A stretch of 5,933 bases of DNA from the NCBI GenBank assembly GCA_018897415.1, contig JAHIKR010000369.1, forward strand, positions 1 to 5,933, read 5' to 3'. Below, piece after piece: positions 1-4,130 of this stretch (its first letter is position 1; each line of letters opens with the position of its first letter). Origin of the DNA: Pseudomonadota bacterium (GTDB lineage Bacteria > Desulfobacterota > Desulfobacteria > Desulfobacterales > ETH-SRB1). Below the pieces are notes generated by a model. The model was not told the origin of the DNA and ran no database searches. It worked only from the letters and a program-made list of their open reading frames with translations. The position numbers and the translations under genes were made by a program.

Positions 1-45
1 ATTAGTGGACTGATTCCCTGGCTTAAACCGTAAAGTGCGGTACAT

Positions 46-80
46 ACCAGGGCAGGCTAGCACGTAGCACCAGGGCGGGC
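46..80. repeat. Short direct repeat ACCAGGGCRGGC, two copies
   Basis: ACCAGGGCAGGC (46-57) recurs as ACCAGGGCGGGC (69-80), 11 of 12 bases matching. The spacer holds a small GCTA/TAGC inverted pair (56-59 and 65-68). CCAGGG at 47-52 can also pair with CCCTGG at 16-21, enclosing a 4-bp ACCG/CGGT stem (27-30 and 38-41). No open reading frame covers bases 1-80. This could be the end of a repeat or of a structured RNA that begins before the window. I recognise no known RNA family here. Confidence 0.4.
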
Positions 81-236
81 AAATACGAATGTTCCAAATC
101 CTAAATTCAAAACAAATGATATTTTCGAAGACCTTGATAAATATTGCGTAACCACGCTGGAGCGTGGTAAAGTTTTGGTCATTTGATATTCGAATTTTGA
201 TATTGTTTCGGATTTCGATATTCAGATTTCGCATTT
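81..236. repeat. Decayed long inverted repeat centred on a perfect REP-like hairpin
   Basis: The core is a perfect 8-bp stem with a 2-base loop at 151-168 (ACCACGCT GG AGCGTGGT). Around it lie AT-rich arms that match imperfectly in inverted orientation: AAATACGAA at 81-89 faces TTCGCATTT at 228-236 (one mismatch), and AAATCC plus AAACAA in the left arm recur in the reverse complement of the right arm. The centre of the outer pair (about 158.5) nearly coincides with the hairpin centre (159.5), so the whole looks like one decayed palindromic element rather than chance. No T-run follows the hairpin, so it is not an intrinsic terminator. The remaining 237-300 shows no convincing promoter. Confidence 0.5.
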
Positions 237-300
237 AAGCATCTTGAAAATACTTCTAATTGACTAAGTTGTAATCTACTTTGACGTTTCCCGTGTATTA

Positions 301-305
301 GAGGG
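301..305 (+). promoter_or_regulatory. Ribosome binding site that favours the TTG start of cheR
   Basis: GAGGG lies 8 bases before the TTG at 314. The in-frame GTG at 305 overlaps this motif, leaving no spacing for ribosome binding. The TTG is therefore the better start. Confidence 0.5.
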
Positions 306-313
306 TGCGAAAT

Positions 314-1132
314 TTGAAAATTGAAAATGAAAACATAGAAATAAAACTCCTTCTCGAGGCCATATATCTGAAATATGGTTATGATTTCAGGAACTATTCA
401 AAAGCTTCCATAAAAAGACGGATTTTACACAGGTTATCACTCTCCGGTCTCAAGACTATCAGCGAGATGCAGCACAAAATTCTTTATGACAAACAGTTCT
501 TCGAAATGCTTATTCAGGACCTTTCCATTAATGTCACCGAAATGTTTCGGGATCCTTCTTTTTATAAATCGATTAGAGAAAAGGTAATTCCTGCATTAAA
601 AAAACTTCCTTTTATAAAAGTCTGGCACGCCGGTTGTGCTACCGGAGAAGAAGTTTATTCCATGGCTATATTATTGAAGGAAGAAAGTCTGTATGATAAG
701 ACAACCATCTATGCAACCGATTTTAACGAAGGAGTAATTAAAAAGGCTAAAGACGGAATTTATCCGGCTGAGAGACTTAAAGAATACACCTATAATTACC
801 AGAAAGCAGGTGGTAAGTCATCCTTTGCTGATTACTACTCTGCAAAATACGACTATGCGCTTATAAATAAATCCCTGAAGAAAAACATTGTATTCGCAGA
901 TCATAACTTAGTGACAGACTGGGTCTTTGGAGAGATGAACATGATCATGTGTCGTAATGTTCTTATATATTTTAACAGAGACCTGCAAAATCGCGTTATC
1001 CGGCTTTTTAAAGACAGCCTGCGTAAAGATGGATTCCTGTGTCTCGGTTCTAAAGAGAGCATCAGATTTTCAGAATACTCTGATGGTTTTGTTGATGTTG
1101 TAAAAAAACAAAAGATATACAGAAAAAAATGA
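314..1132 (+). CDS. cheR: CheR-type chemoreceptor glutamate methyltransferase
   Basis: The product transfers methyl groups from S-adenosylmethionine to glutamates of methyl-accepting receptors, in the cytoplasm at the receptor array. From the TTG start it is 272 residues, close to the usual CheR length. An all-helical N-terminal domain (about 1-75) is followed by the signature NVTEMFRDPSFY (73-84). The Rossmann-like domain has SAM motif I, VWHAGCATGEEVYS (103-116), the acidic strand end YATDF with Asp136, and CRNVLIYF (213-220). A start at GTG 305 (275 residues) is possible but has no properly spaced ribosome site. The stop overlaps the cheB start (ATGA), which indicates an operon with coupled translation. 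The C-terminus (KKQKIYRKK) carries no receptor-tethering or TPR extension. Family assignment is secure. Whether the target is a true chemoreceptor cannot be told, because none is encoded here. Confidence 0.93.
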   Translation: MKIENENIEIKLLLEAIYLKYGYDFRNYSKASIKRRILHRLSLSGLKTISEMQHKILYDKQFFEMLIQDLSINVTEMFRDPSFYKSIREKVIPALKKLPFIKVWHAGCATGEEVYSMAILLKEESLYDKTTIYATDFNEGVIKKAKDGIYPAERLKEYTYNYQKAGGKSSFADYYSAKYDYALINKSLKKNIVFADHNLVTDWVFGEMNMIMCRNVLIYFNRDLQNRVIRLFKDSLRKDGFLCLGSKESIRFSEYSDGFVDVVKKQKIYRKK

Positions 1133-1707
1133 AATACGAAGCCATTGTTATTGGTGTCTCTTCAGGAGGTATGATAACCCTTAATACCATCCTTAGACAT
1201 CTGCCGTCTGATTTTGCTCTCAGCATTATTATTGTCCAGCATCAGCATCCTGAATCAGATGATTTTATTGCCAAGTTTCTGGATGACAGATGCAGCTTAA
1301 CGGTTAAACAGGCCGACGAAAAGGAAAGCATTTTGCCGGGAGTAATATATATTGCCCCACCAAATTATCACCTGCTGGTAGAAGAAGATAAAACTCTCTC
1401 GCTTTCAACAAATAAACGCGTTCATTATGCAAGGCCTTCCATTGATATATTGTTTGAAAGTGCCGCTGATGTTTTTGGCGAAAAACTCGTAGGAATAATT
1501 CTAACAGGAGCAAATGAAGATGGAAGCCGCGGGCTCAGAAAAATAAAAGAGTCGGGAGGTTTAACTATTGTACAGGATCCTGATACAGCTGAAGTAGATA
1601 CAATGCCCAAAGCGGCAATAGCTTCTACAAAGGTCGATTATATTCTCCCTCTTGAAAAGATAGGGCCTTTTATATGCAGTTTGTATGCACTTTGGTTGAA
1701 GGAATAA
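1129..1707 (+). CDS. cheB: CheB-type methylesterase, catalytic domain only
   Basis: The product hydrolyses the glutamyl methyl esters made by CheR (and in classic CheB also deamidates glutamines), resetting receptor sensitivity. At 192 residues it matches the C-terminal catalytic domain alone. The N-terminal receiver domain and linker of canonical CheB (about 350 residues) are absent, and the first residues already form the first catalytic strand. The catalytic triad is visible by comparison with the family: Ser11 in GVSSGG, His38 in IVQHQHPE, and Asp131 in LTGANEDGSRG, followed by the conserved GGLTIVQDPDTAEVDTMPKAA region (143-163). The start overlaps the cheR stop, so the two are co-translated. 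Without its own receiver it is either constitutively active or controlled in trans, for example by the receiver protein encoded six bases downstream. That last point is inference. Confidence 0.92.
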   Translation: MKYEAIVIGVSSGGMITLNTILRHLPSDFALSIIIVQHQHPESDDFIAKFLDDRCSLTVKQADEKESILPGVIYIAPPNYHLLVEEDKTLSLSTNKRVHYARPSIDILFESAADVFGEKLVGIILTGANEDGSRGLRKIKESGGLTIVQDPDTAEVDTMPKAAIASTKVDYILPLEKIGPFICSLYALWLKE

Positions 1708-1713
1708 AAAAAC

Positions 1714-2460
1714 ATGAACGAGGCAAAAAAAATCAAAATACTTCTTGTGGATGACAGGCATGAAAACTTACTGGCACTCGAGAATATCATAGAAAACTCT
1801 GATCTTGATATTATCAAAGCGACCTCAGGGAATGAAGCCTTGGGATTAATGCTTGAATATGAATTTGCCCTTGTTCTTCTTGATGTTCAGATGCCTGAAA
1901 TGGATGGATTTGAAACTGCTGATCTGATGAGGGGAAATGAAAGAACTAAACAAATCCCAATTATCTTTGTAACCGCCATAAGCTTTGAACAAAAACATGT
2001 ATTCAAAGGTTACGAGTCAGGAGCTGTTGATTATCTCTTTAAGCCTTTTGATCCATATATTTTAAAAAGTAAAGTAAAAGTGTTTATTGAATTGTTTAAA
2101 CAAAAGAAAGCTCTTGAAATCACCACGAATGATTTAAAAAAGACTGTTGAAGAATTAAAAAAGGCAAATCAGAAAATTCTTGAACAGCAAAAATCCTTGA
2201 TAGACGAAGAACGGCTCAAGGTACTACTCCAGATGGCCGGTGCCACTGCACATGAGCTGAATCAGCCGCTCATGGGTCTTTTAGGATATATTGATTTGAT
2301 TAAATTATGCAAAGATGACCCTGAAAAATTAATTCGGCATACAGATAAAATCAAAGAATCAGCCTTGAGGATAGCAGATATTGTGAAAAAGATTCAGAAT
2401 TTACGTAACTACGAAACCAAACCATATCTTGGAGAAACTTCTATTATTAATATTGAATAA
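1714..2460 (+). CDS. Receiver protein with HisKA dimerisation domain and no ATPase domain
   Basis: This 248-residue signalling protein has a complete N-terminal receiver domain (about 6-125): acidic pair Asp13-Asp14, phospho-acceptor Asp57 in VLLDVQMPEMDGFE, switch Thr87 in FVTA, and Lys110 in LFKPFDP. A charged, probably coiled-coil helix (about 128-168) leads to a HisKA domain with the H-box AHELNQPLMGLLGYIDL, phospho-His180, and a second helix to about residue 232. The protein then stops, so the N, G1 and G2 ATP-binding boxes of a histidine kinase are missing. There is no room for them downstream, where a repeat and the converging efp gene begin at once. It probably receives or relays phosphate rather than using ATP itself. 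AAGGA at 1699-1703 gives a ribosome site 10 bases before the ATG. The start lies six bases after the cheB stop, so it is the third gene of that operon. Confidence 0.88.
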   Translation: MNEAKKIKILLVDDRHENLLALENIIENSDLDIIKATSGNEALGLMLEYEFALVLLDVQMPEMDGFETADLMRGNERTKQIPIIFVTAISFEQKHVFKGYESGAVDYLFKPFDPYILKSKVKVFIELFKQKKALEITTNDLKKTVEELKKANQKILEQQKSLIDEERLKVLLQMAGATAHELNQPLMGLLGYIDLIKLCKDDPEKLIRHTDKIKESALRIADIVKKIQNLRNYETKPYLGETSIINIE

Positions 2461-2534
2461 AAACAGTGGTCAGTGAACAGTGAACAGTGGACAGTGGACA
2501 CTAACCACTGACCACTAACCACTGACCACTGTTT
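2459..2534 (-). terminator. Probable intrinsic terminator for efp, perhaps bidirectional
   Basis: Read on the - strand, the hairpin formed by the heptamer array comes right after the efp stop codon and is followed by TTTTTATT, as in a factor-independent terminator. Read on the + strand, the hairpin is followed by GTTTCACTCTTTTAC, a weaker U-tract. The converging layout is where a two-way terminator would be expected. The stem is longer than in a typical terminator. Confidence 0.45.
2461..2534. repeat. Palindromic array of CAGTGRN heptamers
   Basis: Five tandem heptamers (CAGTGGT, CAGTGAA, CAGTGAA, CAGTGGA, CAGTGGA; 2464-2498) run into four and a half inverted ones (CACTAAC, CACTGAC, CACTAAC, CACTGAC, CACTG; 2499-2531). 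The outer 15 bases on each side (2461-2475 and 2520-2534) are perfect reverse complements. Further pairs inside, 2479-2482 and 2485-2490 with the opposite arm, make a long imperfect hairpin. The array begins directly after the stop codon of the receiver-HisKA gene, and its last base is part of the efp stop codon. It fills the whole gap between two converging genes. It encodes no protein. Confidence 0.85.
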
Positions 2535-3097
2535 CACTCTTTTACGCGTTCAACATATTCACCAGTTCTGGTATTGATTTTAACAAGTTCCCCCTTCTCA
2601 ACAAATGGCGGCACCTGAACAATATAATCGGTCTCAAGTGTTGCGGGTTTTGTGCTGCCTGCGGCTGTGTCACCCTTAACCCAGGGATCAGTTTTGACAA
2701 TCCTAAGATTAACAAAATTCGGTAATGAAATTCCTATTGCTCTGCCGTCAAAAAAAAGAACATTACATACCGTATTTTCCTTTAAAAATTTAAGGAACTC
2801 ACCGACCTGGTCTTTAGAGAGGAATTCCTGGTCATAAGTTGATGTGTTCATAAAGCAGTAATTGTTACCGTCTGAATATAAATATTCCATCTCTTGCTCT
2901 TCCAGGTTTGCCTCTTTGAATTTTTCACTGGATCTAAATGTCTGATCAACTATAACGCCCGAAAGCATATTCTTTAGCTTGCATTTGTAAAGAGACTGGC
3001 CTTTTCCAGGTTTAACAAAGTTAAACTGCACAATAATATATGGTTCACCATTAATTTCAATTTTAAGACCCTTTCTCAGGTCACCACTTTCATACAT
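2534..3097 (-). CDS. efp: Translation elongation factor P
   Basis: EF-P binds between the ribosomal P and E sites and relieves stalling at consecutive prolines. The 187-residue length is typical. An N-terminal KOW-like domain (about 1-62) is followed by two OB-fold domains (about 65-128 and 130-187). The modification loop FVKPGKGQ places Lys32 at the position of E. coli Lys34, so the protein is of the lysine type, not the arginine/rhamnose type. No modification enzyme (EpmA or EpmB) is encoded in the window. The C-terminal domain contains the family pattern ATLETDYIVQVPPFVEKGE and GEYVERV. The gene lies three bases after the TrpF-like gene and has a strong GGAGGT site within the end of that gene, so the two are very probably one operon. 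The stop codon touches the heptamer palindrome. Confidence 0.97.
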   Translation of the reverse strand: MYESGDLRKGLKIEINGEPYIIVQFNFVKPGKGQSLYKCKLKNMLSGVIVDQTFRSSEKFKEANLEEQEMEYLYSDGNNYCFMNTSTYDQEFLSKDQVGEFLKFLKENTVCNVLFFDGRAIGISLPNFVNLRIVKTDPWVKGDTAAGSTKPATLETDYIVQVPPFVEKGELVKINTRTGEYVERVKE

Positions 3098-3100
3098 GTA

Positions 3101-3874
3101 TTAGACCTCCCTATTTTCCGCTCTGCGCGCCTCTTCTACAAATCGCTTTACCTTTTCAAGATCCTTTTGAAACCTTATGGGCTTTCCTTCAGGATTTAAA
3201 GCATTGGTGCCTGTGCAACTATCCACACCGGCAGGACAAACACGCATGATACCATCGAACACATTATCAGGCCCCAGGCCTCCTGCAAGAATAACGGGTA
3301 TAAGACTTGATTTGACCAGCTTTTCTGCCATATCCCAATCACATGTTCTGCCGGTTATACCAACAAAACCTTCTACAGGCTGGTTTTCTATACCGGAACC
3401 AGATGATTTCACAAGCAATGTATCAGTCAAAAAATAATCACTTACCGGCTCGAACATTCGTGCAAAATCAATTGATGTAACCTGATTTTTCATTCCGGAC
3501 TGAGTTATCGGGATAGAACGCATTAACTTGATTTCAGGGAACTTTTCTTTAACACTTTGCTGTAAAAGCATCAAATCTTCACAGTTGCCATATATACTGT
3601 AAGTGCTGGCTATGTTGTCACAAAAATGAAGTATATCCGGCCTGTAATAATCCAGTGCTTGAAAGATATTATTCAATTCGCTGAAAAGCATTATCAAACT
3701 GCTCTTCGAACCTGTAGAACCTATAAAGTTTATTGTCTCTCTGACAACCGGAAGCTGCCATTCTTTAGCGGAAATAATAACACCGCCAACATGATCAACC
3801 CCAAGTTCGATAAGCTTTTCAGCTTCAGATGGAGTTTGAACTTCATATATTTGGATGATAATATTATTTTTCAT
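3101..3874 (-). CDS. TrpF-like (phosphoribosylanthranilate isomerase-like) barrel protein lacking the catalytic Cys
   Basis: The protein (257 residues, soluble, no signal peptide) resembles the (beta/alpha)8 barrel of phosphoribosylanthranilate isomerase, the tryptophan pathway enzyme, but is longer than the usual 200-210 residues. TrpF-like signatures are LGVDHVGGVI (24-33), FLTDT with Asp151 at the place of the TrpF general acid, GITGRTCDW (172-180, compare GGTGKTFDW), the phosphate-binding loop LAGGLGPDNV (196-205), and GVDSCTG (216-222). Where TrpF begins KICGIT with its general-base Cys, this protein has QIYEVQ, with Tyr10 in the Cys position. The QLHG motif is replaced by LHFCDN (82-87). 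It may bind a phosphorylated substrate yet do different chemistry, so I do not assign trpF. No other trp gene is in the window, and its only operon partner is efp. No Shine-Dalgarno precedes the ATG; a 12-bp palindrome sits there instead. Confidence 0.75.
   Translation of the reverse strand: MKNNIIIQIYEVQTPSEAEKLIELGVDHVGGVIISAKEWQLPVVRETINFIGSTGSKSSLIMLFSELNNIFQALDYYRPDILHFCDNIASTYSIYGNCEDLMLLQQSVKEKFPEIKLMRSIPITQSGMKNQVTSIDFARMFEPVSDYFLTDTLLVKSSGSGIENQPVEGFVGITGRTCDWDMAEKLVKSSLIPVILAGGLGPDNVFDGIMRVCPAGVDSCTGTNALNPEGKPIRFQKDLEKVKRFVEEARRAENREV
3105..3110 (-). promoter_or_regulatory. Strong Shine-Dalgarno of efp inside the upstream gene
   Basis: GGAGGT on the - strand, seven bases before the efp ATG (3097-3095), lies within the last codons of the TrpF-like gene, whose stop is at 3103-3101. 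This fixes the efp start and suggests translational coupling. Confidence 0.8.
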
Positions 3875-3875
3875 A

Positions 3876-3949
3876 TTAAACGTTTAAATTAAAGTTGACA
3901 TTTTTCGAGGTGTTTAACATATTCAAGTTGCTTGCGCAAATTGTTTAAC
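3876..3949. promoter_or_regulatory. Three regularly spaced GTTTAA motifs, one inside a 12-bp palindrome
   Basis: GTTTAA occurs at 3882, 3912 and 3943, that is at steps of 30 and 31 bases, close to three helical turns. The first copy is half of the perfect palindrome TTAAACGTTTAA (3876-3887), which ends one base before the start codon of the TrpF-like gene. The other two share the longer form TGTTTAAC (3911-3918 and 3942-3949). A TTGCGCAA palindrome (3932-3939) lies between them. The pattern could be an operator array for a DNA-binding protein controlling the divergent genes. In AT-rich DNA, chance remains possible. Confidence 0.35.
3895..3923 (+). promoter_or_regulatory. Possible sigma-70 promoter for guaA
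   Basis: A perfect -35 hexamer TTGACA (3895-3900) is followed after 17 bases by CATATT (3918-3923), which matches TATAAT at four of six positions. It would start transcription near 3930, about 200 bases before guaA, and the message would run through the MITE-like element. One GTTTAA copy lies within the spacer. Confidence 0.35.
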
Positions 3950-3953
3950 TTTA

Positions 3954-3962
3954 CAAAAAATA
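3954..3962. repeat. Left copy of 9-bp direct repeat CAAAAAATA (putative target-site duplication)
   Basis: CAAAAAATA directly borders the left end of the MITE-like element and is repeated exactly at its right border (4112-4120). The low complexity of the run lowers its weight, but both copies abut the terminal inverted repeats exactly. Confidence 0.6.
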
Positions 3963-4111
3963 GCAACTTCTCAATAAGTTCGGGCAATAGCTCCTGGATT
4001 CCCGCCTTCGCGGGAATGACAGAAACTTACACCCAATCGTCATTCCCGCGAAGGCGGGAATCCAGAGAATAATCGCAAAATATGATTTACCCGAACTTTT
4101 TGAGAAGTTAC
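3963..4111. mobile_element. MITE-like element, 149 bp, with 22-bp terminal inverted repeats
   Basis: The left end GCAACTTCTCAATAAGTTCG (3963-3982, then GG) and the right end CCCGAACTTTTTGAGAAGTT (4090-4109, then AC) are inverted copies matching at 20 of 22 positions. Inside is a separate perfect 27-bp inverted repeat. There is no open reading frame for a transposase, so any movement must have depended on an enzyme acting in trans. Both ends are bordered by the same 9-bp direct repeat, as expected from insertion with target duplication. The right end lies 20 bases before the guaA ATG, so the element forms most of the probable guaA leader. The parent transposon family cannot be named from the sequence alone. 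Confidence 0.7.
3994..4065. repeat. Perfect 27-bp inverted repeat made of two REP-like hairpins
   Basis: Bases 3994-4020 and 4039-4065 are exact reverse complements separated by an 18-base loop. Each arm is also self-complementary: ATTCCCGC-CTTC-GCGGGAAT (3998-4017) and ATTCCCGC-GAAG-GCGGGAAT (4042-4061), 8-bp stems with 4-base loops. The sequence can therefore fold as one long stem or as two separate hairpins. Repeats of the type ATTCCCGCCTTCGCGGGAAT are familiar from many bacterial genomes. Confidence 0.85.
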
Positions 4112-4120
4112 CAAAAAATA
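4112..4120. repeat. Right copy of 9-bp direct repeat CAAAAAATA
   Basis: This is identical to 3954-3962 and abuts the right end of the MITE-like element. It overlaps the first base of the guaA ribosome binding site. Confidence 0.6.
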
Positions 4121-4124
4121 AGGA
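4120..4124 (+). promoter_or_regulatory. Ribosome binding site of guaA
   Basis: AAGGA lies six bases before the ATG at 4131. It is immediately next to the presumed insertion duplication, so the insertion spared it. Confidence 0.65.
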
Positions 4125-4130
4125 CTTATA

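Noticed and set aside
151..168. Hairpin as an intrinsic terminator of an upstream gene
   Set aside because: No T-run follows on either strand, and no gene is seen upstream in the window.
1304..1761. Three overlapping - strand frames opposite cheB and the following start
   Set aside because: All are antisense to a well-conserved gene, and none shows a domain.
2464..2531. Repeated heptamers as a CRISPR array
   Set aside because: Units are 7 bases with no spacers and invert halfway. CRISPR repeats are longer and separated by unique spacers.
3101..3874. Assignment as trpF proper
   Set aside because: The catalytic Cys position is Tyr, the QLHG motif is altered, the length is unusual and no trp genes are nearby.
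3626..3892. Open frame of 88 codons on the + strand
   Set aside because: It lies almost wholly antisense to the TrpF-like gene, which has clear family motifs. Its own translation shows no recognisable domain.
3930..4130. Purine riboswitch before guaA
   Set aside because: The leader is occupied by a MITE-like inverted repeat, and I see no purine-aptamer three-way junction core.
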